DNA from: Roseovarius sp. S88
GTDB lineage: Bacteria > Pseudomonadota > Alphaproteobacteria > Rhodobacterales > Rhodobacteraceae
Direction of reading: 5' to 3'
DNA: 64,000 bases
Assembly (NCBI RefSeq): GCF_037023735.1
Contig: NZ_CP146069.1
Location: 1,715,501-1,779,500, forward strand
The notes beneath the pieces are model-generated. The model saw only the letters and a list, made by a program, of their open reading frames with translations, was not told the origin of the DNA and did not search any database. Positions 7,919-17,495 of this stretch are shown piece by piece. The first letter of the stretch is position 1, and each line of letters begins with the position of its first letter. The position numbers and the translations under genes were made by a program.

Positions 7919-8599
7919 ATGACAGGTTCCAATGCACAAGGCAGAACAGATGCCGGCCATGACCTCTTCAAAGGCACGACCAAAAAGAGGAAAGACAAGG
8001 CCAGTAAGAAAGACACACCGCCCCCGATCCAAGTCGGCGAACATGGCAGATATCAGATCAAGTCGGGCCTCCTCGCCGGCAAATTCGTGGCCCGCGCATT
8101 TTCTAAACCGCCAACGAAGGCGCGTGGCATGATCGCCGAGGCCACAGGTGAGACCGAAGAAGCCGCGATCACCGCTTTGCACTCCGCCATCGATGCGCGT
8201 GAAGTCCGCAGGAACGAAGACCGAAGAAAGGATCCTCGTACAGGGACGCTGGTACCGTGTACCGACGAATACGTGGAAGCGTTCAATTCTGTAAACCTGA
8301 CGCGTCCTCAGCGCGCCATGTTGATGGCGTTGTCGCTGGCGGAAGATAACGGGTTGGCAGAGGAAAAGGTTGCGGATGCTGGCAGCTATAAGTCCGCGAA
8401 CTCGGCCAAAAAAGCTCTGGCAAGCGCGGGTCGTATGATTGCTGGATATCTGTCTTCAAAGACCGGTTCCAAGATGCCTTCAAAGAGTTTGGATGGAACT
8501 GCGCTAATTGGTTTTTGCGGTGACTCCGGACAAGAAGATAAGCCCGGGAACTGGATTCTGCACCCCGAACTTTGCGCCGCCATCCGTATCGCTACATGA
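7919..8599 (+). CDS. Hypothetical protein, lysine-rich N-terminus
   Basis: A 226-residue soluble product starting at an ATG behind AAAAGGG. Residues 1-35 are very basic (KKRKDKASKKD); residues 40-95 contain a GRYQIKSGLLAGKFVARAF segment; the C-terminal half has a helical region (LTRPQRAMLMALSLAEDNGLAEEKVADAG) resembling a helix-turn-helix-like bundle. No named family recognised. It lies just before a convergent tyrosine recombinase and could be cargo of a mobile element. Confidence 0.6.
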   Translation: MTGSNAQGRTDAGHDLFKGTTKKRKDKASKKDTPPPIQVGEHGRYQIKSGLLAGKFVARAFSKPPTKARGMIAEATGETEEAAITALHSAIDAREVRRNEDRRKDPRTGTLVPCTDEYVEAFNSVNLTRPQRAMLMALSLAEDNGLAEEKVADAGSYKSANSAKKALASAGRMIAGYLSSKTGSKMPSKSLDGTALIGFCGDSGQEDKPGNWILHPELCAAIRIAT

Positions 8600-8794
8600 G
8601 CTAAAAGGGTTGGCCGTTTGAGTGATTGCCCACTTGGAGCTGGCAGCCAATTCATCCTACTTTATTTTGTCCGGGATAGTTATGGTGAGCGGACGTCAAA
8701 TAGATTTTGGCGGCGCTGGTCATTTTTTGTCAAACCTGATGCTTGCAGCGGGTTGGCCTGCAAAGGCGAGCGGGATCAGCCGCTCGCCCAATGC

Positions 8795-9427
8795 CTAAAG
8801 GTCAATACTTTCGGCGATACTCAGCGCATCTTCGAGTTCAACTCCCAAGTAGCGCACTGTGCTGTCGACCTTTATATGTCCTAGCAAGAGCTGAACCGCG
8901 CGCAGGTTACCTGTTTTCCGGTAGATCTCAGCAGCTTTGGTTCGGCGAAGCGAATGTGTTCCGTATCCGCTTGGTTCCAGACCAATTGACGACACCCAAT
9001 AGTGTACCAACCGGCCATATTGACGGGTTGAAATATGCGGTCGATCGTGGAAGCGGCTGGGAAACATGAACGAGCAAGCCAACATCTCGGGTGACTTGAC
9101 CCAAGCCAGGACAGTTTCCCTTGTGTTTTCCGTCAGTTCAAACCGAACGGGCCGCTTGGTTTTGCTCTGAATGACCGAAACACGTTCTCGGAGGCGATCT
9201 TCTTTGACCAGATCGACCACAGAGAGCCTGACCAGATCACATCCACGTAGCTTGCTGTCGATGGCAACGTTAAAGAGCGCCAGATCGCGAAGGTTGTTCG
9301 CCAGTTCCAGTCGCGCTCGGATGGCCCAAACCTGTTTTGGTAGCAACGGTCGCTTCTGGCCGACGATCCGCCCCTTGTTCCAGGCTTTACGTTTCGGGGT
9401 GACAGCAGGAAGTTGGACTCGAGGCAT
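8795..9427 (-). CDS. Tyrosine recombinase / integrase, catalytic domain only
   Basis: A 210-residue product with the tyrosine recombinase active-site pattern: Arg in DSKLRGCDL, Lys in QSKTKRP, HSLRR (HxxR), GH in LLLGHIKVDST and the nucleophile tyrosine in VRYLG. It lacks the usual N-terminal SAM-like core-binding domain, so it is a minimal solitary integrase of a kind common in Proteobacteria. ATG at 9427 is preceded by AAGGAGGG six bases upstream, a strong site. It could be a remnant or the recombinase of a small element; no attachment sites were recognised. Confidence 0.85.
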   Translation of the reverse strand: MPRVQLPAVTPKRKAWNKGRIVGQKRPLLPKQVWAIRARLELANNLRDLALFNVAIDSKLRGCDLVRLSVVDLVKEDRLRERVSVIQSKTKRPVRFELTENTRETVLAWVKSPEMLACSFMFPSRFHDRPHISTRQYGRLVHYWVSSIGLEPSGYGTHSLRRTKAAEIYRKTGNLRAVQLLLGHIKVDSTVRYLGVELEDALSIAESIDL

Positions 9428-9804
9428 GATTTGCCCTCCTTGCCGCCCTCCAAACCCAAGCATCAGCACCGCGCTGACGTTGGAATGCTACTTGCAAACC
9501 TGATTGTATTTGGCCTGCCACCAGCGGGTTTGTACTCCAAACTTTGTAGCAGCCCGAATGAATGGCCGAATTCACCGCTGCCTTGCCGCGCTGAAATCTA
9601 AGCGCTTGCAGCAATTTCCGTGCTGCGAGCGCGCGCAGCGAAGGATCAAGACTTCTGCTGTGGGCTCTCACCCGCCATTCGCTGATCCCAGACTTACACG
9701 TCCAAAGACAAATCCCTGCATGATACTTAACGCTCTCGACTGAGCTGTTGAACACAGTCCGTTAAGACCGTACACCCCAAGGGTCAACCGAAAAGGGGCT
9801 CCAC
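9428..9804. other. Intergenic region between integrase and esterase genes
   Basis: About 380 bases with no supported gene, RNA or clear repeat. It marks the boundary between the accessory-looking first 9.4 kb and the more ordinary genes that follow, and is where an attachment site would be expected if the integrase belongs to an island, but I see none. Confidence 0.4.
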
Positions 9805-10470
9805 ATGACACGCGTATTGAATGCTGGCCGCAAAGAGCCTTTGTCGGGCACCACCCGGTCTGTCGTGGTGTTCCTGCATGGCTATGGCGCCAATGGGGCC
9901 GATCTTTTGGGGCTGGCCGATCCATTGGGCGAACATCTGCCCGATACGCTGTTTGTCGCACCGGACGCCCCCGAAACGATCCCCGGCGCGCCCTTTGGAT
10001 TTCAATGGGCGCCGATCCCATGGATTGATGGCTCCAGTGAAGAGGCGGCGGAAACGGCGTTTCGGGCCTCTGCGGCAGATGTGAACGCTTTTCTCGATGC
10101 GCTGATGGTTGACGAGGATGTGTTGCCCGAGCAGGTGGTGCTTTTTGGCTTTTCCCAGGGCACGATGATGGCCCTGCACGTGGCCCCGCGGCGCGAAGAT
10201 GCCGTGGCAGGGATCGTGGCCTTCTCTGGTCGCCTGTTGCAGCCTGATCTGCTCGCTGATGAAGTGGTCAGCCGTCCGCCTGTGCTTTTGGTGCATGGCG
10301 ATGCAGATGATGTGGTGCCGCCGCAATCCTTGCCGGAGGCCGCCGAGGCGTTGCAGGGCGCTGGGTGGACCGATGTCTATGCGCATGTGATGAAAGGCAC
10401 CGGCCACGGGATTGCGCCAGATGGGCTTTCCGTCGCACTGGCCTTTATGCGCGACAAGCTGGGGCTTTGA
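9805..10470 (+). CDS. Alpha/beta hydrolase, carboxylesterase / phospholipase family
   Basis: A 221-residue serine hydrolase with the HGYGANG oxyanion segment, nucleophile in GFSQG, acid in HGDADDVVP and histidine in TGHGI, in the order of the YpfH / acyl-protein thioesterase-like family. Length matches the family. AAAAGGGG lies six bases before the ATG. It probably cleaves short-chain esters or lysophospholipids in the cytoplasm; the substrate cannot be told. Confidence 0.9.
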   Translation: MTRVLNAGRKEPLSGTTRSVVVFLHGYGANGADLLGLADPLGEHLPDTLFVAPDAPETIPGAPFGFQWAPIPWIDGSSEEAAETAFRASAADVNAFLDALMVDEDVLPEQVVLFGFSQGTMMALHVAPRREDAVAGIVAFSGRLLQPDLLADEVVSRPPVLLVHGDADDVVPPQSLPEAAEALQGAGWTDVYAHVMKGTGHGIAPDGLSVALAFMRDKLGL

Positions 10471-10622
10471 GGCGCGGGTTCATGCCGCCTGTGCGATTTG
10501 GATCACCCAATCGTTACGTTCAGCCGCCCCGGCATGTATGCTAACATCAGGCAAGCACCGAACCGGCTCGGGTATTGGTCCTGAGTGAAGGATTTGGGCC
10601 TTATTTGAGGTGACAAGCTGGC

Positions 10623-11597
10623 ATGAAACACAAGGTTTTTGGATGGGTACTTTGCGGTGCGATCAGCCTTGGGGCAGGGCCAGCCGCCGAGGCGTGCGCC
10701 TTTCATGGCTATGTGCCTGATCCAACGCTGGTCGATCTTCTGCTGGCCACCGAACAGATCGTGGTGGCGCGCCCTGACCCCGGTGATCCCACCCGTTATC
10801 AGCCGATCAGCGTGCTCTTGGGGCCTGACACCGCGCAGGTTCCCGTGCCTGTGAGCCCGGCCACCCGTGCGCGGCTCTCCAAAGAGACAACGCACACAGC
10901 TCTTTTGGCCCGTGATGGAGCCTATGGGCCGTGGCAGGAGCTTGCGGTTCTCGATGACAGGTTTCGCGGCGTGATTGATCATGTCGTGGCGCACCAGTTC
11001 GAGTGGTCTTTCGGTGCGGATGCCGAGAGGGTGTCTTTGTTCTCAGGCTATCTCAACGATCCCAATCCCGATTTGCGCCGCCTGGCGCTGCAAGAGCTGG
11101 ACCGCGTGCCCTATGGGGTTCTGCGCGCCGCGCGTTTGCCGAAGATCCCAACCCTGAAGCAGGATCTGCAATCAGGGGACAGCGATCTGTTGCCCATTCG
11201 CATTCTGCTGGCCGGGCTGTCACCGGACCCCAGCTTTGGCGCTGTTTTGGCGCAAGACCTTGACGCTGCAATTGCGCAGGATTTGCCCTATCTCGGGGCC
11301 TACGCGACCGCATGGATAGAGCTGGACGGCAAAACAGCGGCACAGGCCATTCTGGATCGCGTTGCCCAAGATGACACGCTGTCTCTCAACGCCCGCATCA
11401 AACTTCTTGAGGCGCTGGCCCTTCAGCACACACATGCGCCTGCGCCCACGCGTCGGGTGATTGCGCGCGGCGTGGCCGAGATTCTGCGCAGCAGGCCCGA
11501 CCTCAGAGAAGCCGCGACGACGCAGTTTGGCTTTGGCGGGGGCTGGGCGTCGTCAGGTAAGGAACCTACCGGGAAACCCCTTGAAACCGACCGCTGA
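10623..11597 (+). CDS. Exported hypothetical protein with HEAT-like helical repeats
   Basis: A 324-residue protein with a signal peptide (about residues 1-24, ending GPAAEAC) that could also be read as a lipobox-free export signal. The middle (residues 140-300) contains helical repeats such as NPDLRRLALQELDRV and LNARIKLLEALAL that resemble HEAT units. A GAGGTGACA site lies upstream. It probably acts in the periplasm as a binding scaffold. No close family recognised; neighbours do not reveal a role. Confidence 0.65.
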   Translation: MKHKVFGWVLCGAISLGAGPAAEACAFHGYVPDPTLVDLLLATEQIVVARPDPGDPTRYQPISVLLGPDTAQVPVPVSPATRARLSKETTHTALLARDGAYGPWQELAVLDDRFRGVIDHVVAHQFEWSFGADAERVSLFSGYLNDPNPDLRRLALQELDRVPYGVLRAARLPKIPTLKQDLQSGDSDLLPIRILLAGLSPDPSFGAVLAQDLDAAIAQDLPYLGAYATAWIELDGKTAAQAILDRVAQDDTLSLNARIKLLEALALQHTHAPAPTRRVIARGVAEILRSRPDLREAATTQFGFGGGWASSGKEPTGKPLETDR

Positions 11598-11705
11598 GCG
11601 AGCATGGCTCTGTCAGGTGTCTTTGTTTGACCACGGCGCAAAAAAGTTGATTTTTAGGATACTTCGGCGCAGTCTGCCTGTTGTGGGTGACGTAGGGTAA
11701 GACAA

Positions 11706-12926
11706 ATGGATCAGACGCGGTCTGAGCTTCAGGATCTGAGTGATCTGATTGGCGTGGTCTATGAGTCCGCCCTTGAGCTGAAGCAATGGCAGCAGCTGTT
11801 GATGACGCTCAACCAAAAATTCAAAGGTTTCATGGGCGCGGTTTACACGCAGGAAGGCGAGAAGTTCATCGGCATGTACAATCCCGATGGGTTCAACACC
11901 GCGTCGCAAGAGGTCTATGACAAGCACACGGTCGATGGCAAAGTGCATGGCATCAAGGATGACCAGAACGATCATCGGCGGGAGCTGTTGAAGCGCATCG
12001 ATCCGCAGATTGGGGATGTCTACTACTCGCGAGAGATATTTACTGACGAAGAATTCCGGTCCTCAACTTCGTACAAGACCGTATTGGAACCTGCCGGGAT
12101 TGGGCATTGGGTGTCACTCAAATTTGCCCAAAGCGGTGTGCGCGAGGCGGTGTTTATCTTTTTCGAGAACGAAAAAAGCCCCGATACGCCCGACCCGGAG
12201 GCGCTGAAGCAGGTGTTTGAGCTGATTTCACCGCATGTGGTGCGGGCCACCCGTATCGCGCGGGCCTTACGCATGGCCAAGGAAGCGTCCGAGACCTTCC
12301 AGGGCTTTCTGGATGCCATTGCCCTGCCGATGCTGGTCACGGACCGCGAGGCGCGGCTGGTTTTTTCCAATGCGGCCGGTCAGCGACTTTTGGAGCGTGG
12401 TGCACTTTTTCGCACGGATGCCTCAGGTCGGTTAACCTTGAGCGATGCGCACAACACCAGCGCCGTCTATCGCCAGATTGCCGGTATTGAACGCAACGAT
12501 GTGCCCACAGGTCTGCGTCTTGACGAAAGCGACGGGCCTGTGTCGCTTTGCATTGCGCCGTTTCACCCGTCGATGGCCGATGTCGGGGAGGCGGACAAGG
12601 ATCTCTTTGATGCGCGCAGGCTATATGCGGTTTTTGTCGGCAGTCAGGGCGATGAGCCGGTGAACACCGGGTTGTTGCGGGATGTCTTTGAGCTGACTGA
12701 GCGGGAGGCCGAGATTTGCAGCGCTGTGGTCGCGGGGCAAAGCCCGTCGGATATCGCCGCCGCGACAGGGCGCGCCGAAAAAACCATCCGTAACCAAATT
12801 CAGGCGATCTATGAGAAAGTCGGCGTGAACTCAGCGCAATCGCTCAACGAAGCGCTCTCGGTGTTCAAAACGGTTGGGGCGATCTTCAACGTGGAAGACA
12901 AACATATGTTTGAGCTTCGCAGTTAA
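11706..12926 (+). CDS. LuxR-type HTH regulator with PAS-like sensor region
   Basis: A 406-residue regulator ending in a LuxR-type helix-turn-helix (LTEREAEICSAVVAGQSPSDIAAATGRAEKTIRNQIQAIYEKVGV, residues about 322-367). The middle region (about 200-300) looks like a PAS fold (ITDREARLVFSNAAGQRLLE type). It lacks the autoinducer-binding domain of quorum-sensing LuxR proteins. It stands alone, with no sensor kinase nearby, so it probably binds a small ligand directly. Targets unknown. Confidence 0.8.
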   Translation: MDQTRSELQDLSDLIGVVYESALELKQWQQLLMTLNQKFKGFMGAVYTQEGEKFIGMYNPDGFNTASQEVYDKHTVDGKVHGIKDDQNDHRRELLKRIDPQIGDVYYSREIFTDEEFRSSTSYKTVLEPAGIGHWVSLKFAQSGVREAVFIFFENEKSPDTPDPEALKQVFELISPHVVRATRIARALRMAKEASETFQGFLDAIALPMLVTDREARLVFSNAAGQRLLERGALFRTDASGRLTLSDAHNTSAVYRQIAGIERNDVPTGLRLDESDGPVSLCIAPFHPSMADVGEADKDLFDARRLYAVFVGSQGDEPVNTGLLRDVFELTEREAEICSAVVAGQSPSDIAAATGRAEKTIRNQIQAIYEKVGVNSAQSLNEALSVFKTVGAIFNVEDKHMFELRS

Positions 12927-12993
12927 AAACCGCCCCATAAGCCTGCTCAATTTGGAGGAGAGAACAGGCCCATTTCTGGAAGGTGTGGTTGGA

Positions 12994-13281
12994 TCAGGCC
13001 GACCAGTTGGCGATCACATCAAACCCTGACGGCTCCGGTGGTGCAGCCAGGTGATCCGCGAACTGTGCCCAAAGCTGCGCCACGGCCTCTTCGTTGGCGT
13101 CCGAGACTTCACGGCTTTCCACAAGCGCGACGACGCATCCGCTGCCATCGGCGTTGATTGTGTTGATGAATTGCCGCATGCCGGGCAGGCCCATGATGGC
13201 CGGTTTCATCTGTTCCAGCCGTGCAATGGCGTCCTGCACCATGTCCGGCTTCATTTGATAATGTGTAATACGCGCATACAT
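12994..13281 (-). CDS. ABM / dimeric alpha-beta barrel domain protein
   Basis: A 95-residue single-domain protein starting MYARITHYQMKPD, with the length and alternating pattern of antibiotic-biosynthesis-monooxygenase-like dimeric barrels (ITHYQMKP, FINTINADGSGCVVALVESREVSD). AGAAGGA lies before the ATG. It sits 47 bases downstream of an exported protein gene on the same strand and may be co-transcribed. Members range from haem-degrading and quinone-oxidising enzymes to non-catalytic proteins, so no reaction is assigned. Confidence 0.75.
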   Translation of the reverse strand: MYARITHYQMKPDMVQDAIARLEQMKPAIMGLPGMRQFINTINADGSGCVVALVESREVSDANEEAVAQLWAQFADHLAAPPEPSGFDVIANWSA

Positions 13282-13328
13282 TTAAGGGTCCTTCTTAAAA
13301 AGAGGCGGGGCGATAATTGCACCGCGTA

Positions 13329-13805
13329 TCAGGGTTTCGAAATCGCGCCCGTGAGTGTGATTTGTTGCGCGCCGGTTTCTGGGTTGGTGAGGCTGCGATA
13401 GGTGCCCCCGCCGGTCAGGCCTTCCATCGCGCCATTGCCTGCCACCATGACCCATCGCCCTTCAAACGCGCCATCCGCGCCAAGGCCTGTCACGGTCCAG
13501 CGATTGGCCGCCATGCTACCGTCAGCCCCTGTATAGACGCACATCCCCCCGCCGGTGGCAGATGCCCCGCGTATCTCGGCCGCACCAGTGCAGGAGCCGC
13601 TCATGCCAGAAAACGGGTGATCCGCTGCAGCCATTTGAAATTCATCGTGTGTTGAGCGCAGTTCGAGCACCAGATGGCCCTCATGCAGCGCGTGGATTGC
13701 GCTGGTGGATTGGCCGATCACAGTTCCGGTTGAATCGAATGTCCCTCCGGCCTGTGCCATGCTTGCGATGCCCATGCAGAACGCTGCTGCTACATATCTC
13801 TTCAT
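13329..13805 (-). CDS. Exported hypothetical protein (158 aa)
   Basis: ATG at 13805 follows GGAGGAGGAGACA, a very strong ribosome site. A classic signal peptide (about residues 1-19, ending MAQA) is followed by a beta-rich domain with TFDSTGTVIGQST, two conserved-looking cysteines (SGSC and GGGMC) and repeated glycine motifs such as GNGAMEGLTGGGTY. It is probably periplasmic with one disulfide. No named family recognised; likely co-transcribed with the ABM-domain gene downstream. Confidence 0.75.
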   Translation of the reverse strand: MKRYVAAAFCMGIASMAQAGGTFDSTGTVIGQSTSAIHALHEGHLVLELRSTHDEFQMAAADHPFSGMSGSCTGAAEIRGASATGGGMCVYTGADGSMAANRWTVTGLGADGAFEGRWVMVAGNGAMEGLTGGGTYRSLTNPETGAQQITLTGAISKP

Positions 13806-13923
13806 TGTCTCCTCCTCCATTGAAATTGTTGGCGCACCCAAAGCATGGGCGCGCTGTGTGAACGGAAGTGTAGAGGAGAGGTCGGATCGCACGCATGGGC
13901 AATATTGCCCAAAACGGGAACGG

Positions 13924-13972
13924 GAATACCTTTTTGAAAGGAATTCCCAAAAGCTTTTAGAAAGCTTTTGGG
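13924..13972 (-). terminator. Two adjacent hairpins downstream of the dehydrogenase gene
   Basis: CCCAAAAGCTTT at 13946-13957 and AAAGCTTTTGGG at 13961-13972 form a perfect 12-bp stem with a TAG loop, just past the stop of the minus-strand dehydrogenase gene. A second stem, GGAATACCTTT with AAAGGAATTCC (13924-13948, one mismatch), overlaps it by three bases. They may form alternative structures; the likely role is termination. Confidence 0.65.
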
Positions 13973-13983
13973 ACAGGCGTGGC

Positions 13984-14856
13984 TTAATCCATTTTGCGCA
14001 GGCGCTTAAACAGACTCGAGGTATCCCAACGACCACCGCCCATTTTCTGCACGTCCTTGTAGAACTGATCGACAAGCGCTGTGACGGGCAGCGAGGCGCC
14101 GTTTTTGTCGGCGCTGGTGAGGCAGATATCAAGATCCTTGCGCATCCAGTCGACGGCAAAGCCGTGTTCAAAGTGATCGTCAAGCATGGTCTCGTAGCGG
14201 TTGGACATCTGCCAGCTTCCTGCTGCGCCCTGGCTGATCACCTCGACCACCGAACGCCCATCAAGCCCGGCTTTTTCCGCAAAATGCAGGGCCTCTGACA
14301 GGCCTTGAACCAGCCCGGCAATCGCAATCTGGTTGCACATCTTGGTGACCTGACCTGCGCCGCTCTCGCCAATGCGTTTGCAGAGCTTGGCGTAGACATT
14401 CATGATTGGCTCTGCTGCGTCGTAGGCGTCCTGATCGCCGCCGCACATGATGCCAAGCTGGGCGTTTTCCGCGCCCGCCTGACCGCCTGAAATAGGCGCG
14501 TCGACAAAGTTGAGGCCGTGATCTTTGGCAACGGAATAGAGCTCATGTGTGACCGTGTCCGAAACAGTGGTGTGATCGACAAAAATCGCCCCCTTGGACA
14601 TGCCTGCAAACGCGCCATCGTCGCCCGTGCAGACGCTGCGCAAATCATCGTCATTGCCCACACAGGCCATGACAAACTCTGCACCTGCCGCGGCCTCGCG
14701 TGGCGTTTTGGCGGCCATTCCGCCATGTTGGGCGGCCCAAGCCTCGGCCTTGGCAAAGGTTCGGTTGTAGACGCATACCTCATGACCAGCGGCCTGCAGA
14801 TGCCCTGCCATCGGGTATCCCATTACACCCATGCCCAAAAATGCCAGCTTTGCCAT
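13984..14856 (-). CDS. NAD(P)-dependent 3-hydroxyisobutyrate dehydrogenase-family protein
   Basis: A 290-residue beta-hydroxyacid dehydrogenase with the N-terminal dinucleotide motif LGMGVMGYPMAG, the substrate motif APISGGQAGAE near residue 120 and the catalytic lysine segment GAGQVTKMCNQ near 170. It should oxidise or reduce a short hydroxyacid or semialdehyde (3-hydroxyisobutyrate, tartronate semialdehyde or similar). ATG at 14856 matches the family start; AGGGAGA precedes it. It is divergent from the penicillin-acylase-family gene with 91 bases between. Confidence 0.88.
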   Translation of the reverse strand: MAKLAFLGMGVMGYPMAGHLQAAGHEVCVYNRTFAKAEAWAAQHGGMAAKTPREAAAGAEFVMACVGNDDDLRSVCTGDDGAFAGMSKGAIFVDHTTVSDTVTHELYSVAKDHGLNFVDAPISGGQAGAENAQLGIMCGGDQDAYDAAEPIMNVYAKLCKRIGESGAGQVTKMCNQIAIAGLVQGLSEALHFAEKAGLDGRSVVEVISQGAAGSWQMSNRYETMLDDHFEHGFAVDWMRKDLDICLTSADKNGASLPVTALVDQFYKDVQKMGGGRWDTSSLFKRLRKMD

Positions 14857-14947
14857 GATATTCTCCCTTTGCGCCTTAAGGCGGTCATTGTCATGGGCGG
14901 GATTTCTGACTATCCCGACCCAAGATGCAAGGTAATTCGAGGCAGGC

Positions 14948-17419
14948 ATGGCGCAAGTCTTTGTGTGGCTGATCCGGATCGCCGGAGGGATGATCCTTCT
15001 GGGCGTGGCGGCTGTGCTGATCAGCTATTATCTGCTGTCGCGTTCACTGCCGGATTATCAGAAAACACTGGCCACGGATGGTGTGGCGCAGTCGATGGAT
15101 ATCGTGCGCGACAATTCCAATGTACCGCACGTTTTCGGGCAACAGGACACGGACACGTTTTTTGGACTGGGCTATGCCCATGCGCAGGACCGGTTGTGGC
15201 AGATGGTGATGCTGCGCCGCACTGCGCAGGGGCGGTTATCAGAAGTGCTGGGTGTGCGCACGGTTGAGATCGACAAGCTGATGCGCCGGTTTGACCTTTA
15301 TGCCTTGGCCAAGACATCCGTTGCCGCGCAGGACAGCCAGACACAGGCCGCACTGGCCGCCTATGCCAGAGGTGTGAATGCGCGGTTGACCGAGATCAAC
15401 ACTTTTGCCCTGGGGCGCGGCGCGCCGGAACTTTTCTTTATCAACTCACCCATTTCACCCTGGCAGCCTGCAGATTCTCTGGCCATTCTGAAACTTCTGT
15501 CGGTGCAGCTGTCCTCGCATCTAGAAGAAGAAGTGCTTTATGCGCGCAGTTCGCTGGCGCTGAACAACGCCGCGCGACTGAACGACATCATGCCGTTGGC
15601 ACCGGGCAATGGCATCGCGGCGCTGCCGGACTATGCGTCGCTGTTCCCACAGGGGCAAAGTTTTGCGCAAGCTACGGGAACAGGCATTCCAGACCATCCC
15701 TTGTCGCCGTTCCAAAAGCGCGCACATGCAGGAGCCTCCAATGTCTGGGCAGCAGCGCCAAAACGCTCTGCGGCTGGCGCGACGCTACTGGCCAACGATC
15801 CGCATCTCGGCTTTACCGCTCCGGCGATGTGGTATCTGGCCCGGCTTGAGCTTGAGACCGGCGGGGTTATTGGCGGCACAATTCCTGGCATTCCGATTGT
15901 CATGACGGGGCGGTCGGATACGCTGGGCTGGGGGATTACGTCGTCCTATCTGGATGATCAGGATCTTTATGTCGAAAAACTCAACCCCGAGAACCCGCAG
16001 GAATACCTGACCCCGGACGGGTATCAGCCATTTCGCACAGAAAGCTCGATTATTCGCATCAAGGACACTACACCCGTCACGATGACCTTGCGCTGGACCG
16101 AAAATGGCCCGGTCCTCCCCGGCTCGCACTACAACCTCGTCGAAGTGACACCTGCTGGTCATGTCGCCTCGCTGGCCTGGACGGCGTTGTCGGATCGCGA
16201 CACCACCATGAGCGCGGGCTATGCTTTGATGCGCGCGCAATCGGTGCGCGAGGCGCTGGCGGCAGGAGAGCTATACGTGGCCCCGTCGCAGAACCTGACT
16301 GTCGTGGATCGCAACATGATTGCGATGAAGACCGTGGGGGCGATGCCACGCCGCAATGCTGCCCACGAAAGCCAGGGGCGTATGCCCAGCCGGGGATGGA
16401 TCGAAGAGAACCGCTGGCAGGGGATAAATGCCTACTCGGCCAATCCAGAGTTTGTGGCCCCCGCAGGCGGGTTGCTTGGCAATACCAATAACAAGACCGT
16501 GGACCGGCCTTTCCCACAGCATGTCAGCCATGTCTGGGGCGACACACAGCGGGTGCTGCGTTGGCGGCGGTTGATGCAGACGCGGCAGGTGCATACGCGA
16601 GACAGTTTTATCGAGGCACAGCTTGATACGGTGAGTTTCACCGCGCGGTCACTTCTACCCCTCATCGGTAAGGACCTGTGGTTCACTGGCGAGGCTGCTC
16701 CCGACGGTACGCCTGAACGGCAACGCCAACGCGCTTTGGACCTGTTGCAACGCTGGAACGGTGAGATGAACGAGCATCTGCCGGAACCGCTGATTTATGC
16801 TGCCTGGTTACGCGCGCTTCAGGAGCGGCTCATCGAGGATGACATGGGGCCGCTGGCCGAAGAGTTCACCCATCCCGATCCAGTTTTCATCGAGCGTGTC
16901 TACCGCGATATTGACGGCGCGTCGGCTTGGTGTGATGTGCGGCAGTCAACCATCACTGAAACCTGCACCGATATTGCCCGGCTGGCGCTGGATGATGCGC
17001 TTGTGTGGATTGATGAGCGCTATGGCACCGCGTTGGAAAGCCTGCGCTGGGGCGATGCGCATCAGGCCACACATGATCATCAGGTTTTGGGCGAGATCCC
17101 GGTGCTGCGCTATTTCGTGAACATTCGCCAGTCCACCTCCGGGGGCGACAACACGCTCTTGCGCGGGCGCACGGCGGGAGAGGGAGCCGATCCTTTCCAC
17201 AACGTGCATGGGGCCGCCTATCGCGGGGTCTACGATTTCGCGGATCCAGATAGCAGCGTGTTCATCATTTCCACCGGCCAGTCGGGTCACTTCCTGAGCC
17301 GGCATTACGATGACCTGTCGCAGCTCTGGAGGCGGGGGGAGTATATTCCCATGTCGCTTGATGCAGATCTGGCAAGGGCGGCGTCTGTTGGGGTCACGCG
17401 GTTTCTGCCAGCCAAGTAG
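14948..17419 (+). CDS. Penicillin-acylase family amidohydrolase (Ntn hydrolase)
   Basis: An 823-residue precursor with an N-terminal membrane segment (residues 7-30), alpha-chain region with the HVFGQQDTDTFFGLGYAHAQ type motif, and a predicted autocatalytic cleavage before Ser264 in AGA|SNVWAAA, giving the beta-chain nucleophile. The NDPHLG motif follows. The family cleaves amide bonds of penicillins, N-acyl homoserine lactones and other acylated amines. It is exported or anchored. Its neighbours are peptide-uptake and M20 hydrolase genes, suggesting use of acylated peptides or amides as food; quorum-signal cleavage is possible. Confidence 0.88.
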   Translation: MAQVFVWLIRIAGGMILLGVAAVLISYYLLSRSLPDYQKTLATDGVAQSMDIVRDNSNVPHVFGQQDTDTFFGLGYAHAQDRLWQMVMLRRTAQGRLSEVLGVRTVEIDKLMRRFDLYALAKTSVAAQDSQTQAALAAYARGVNARLTEINTFALGRGAPELFFINSPISPWQPADSLAILKLLSVQLSSHLEEEVLYARSSLALNNAARLNDIMPLAPGNGIAALPDYASLFPQGQSFAQATGTGIPDHPLSPFQKRAHAGASNVWAAAPKRSAAGATLLANDPHLGFTAPAMWYLARLELETGGVIGGTIPGIPIVMTGRSDTLGWGITSSYLDDQDLYVEKLNPENPQEYLTPDGYQPFRTESSIIRIKDTTPVTMTLRWTENGPVLPGSHYNLVEVTPAGHVASLAWTALSDRDTTMSAGYALMRAQSVREALAAGELYVAPSQNLTVVDRNMIAMKTVGAMPRRNAAHESQGRMPSRGWIEENRWQGINAYSANPEFVAPAGGLLGNTNNKTVDRPFPQHVSHVWGDTQRVLRWRRLMQTRQVHTRDSFIEAQLDTVSFTARSLLPLIGKDLWFTGEAAPDGTPERQRQRALDLLQRWNGEMNEHLPEPLIYAAWLRALQERLIEDDMGPLAEEFTHPDPVFIERVYRDIDGASAWCDVRQSTITETCTDIARLALDDALVWIDERYGTALESLRWGDAHQATHDHQVLGEIPVLRYFVNIRQSTSGGDNTLLRGRTAGEGADPFHNVHGAAYRGVYDFADPDSSVFIISTGQSGHFLSRHYDDLSQLWRRGEYIPMSLDADLARAASVGVTRFLPAK

Positions 17420-17495
17420 AGCGGTGCGCCTTGTTTGACGTCAGACGGTAGCAGCACTAGCGTCTAGTGCATTCACAGCGGAGCCACAGGCCCTC

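Noticed and set aside
11706..12926. Quorum-sensing LuxR receptor pairing with the nearby acylase
   Set aside because: The regulator has no autoinducer-binding domain, so a quorum-sensing circuit cannot be claimed.
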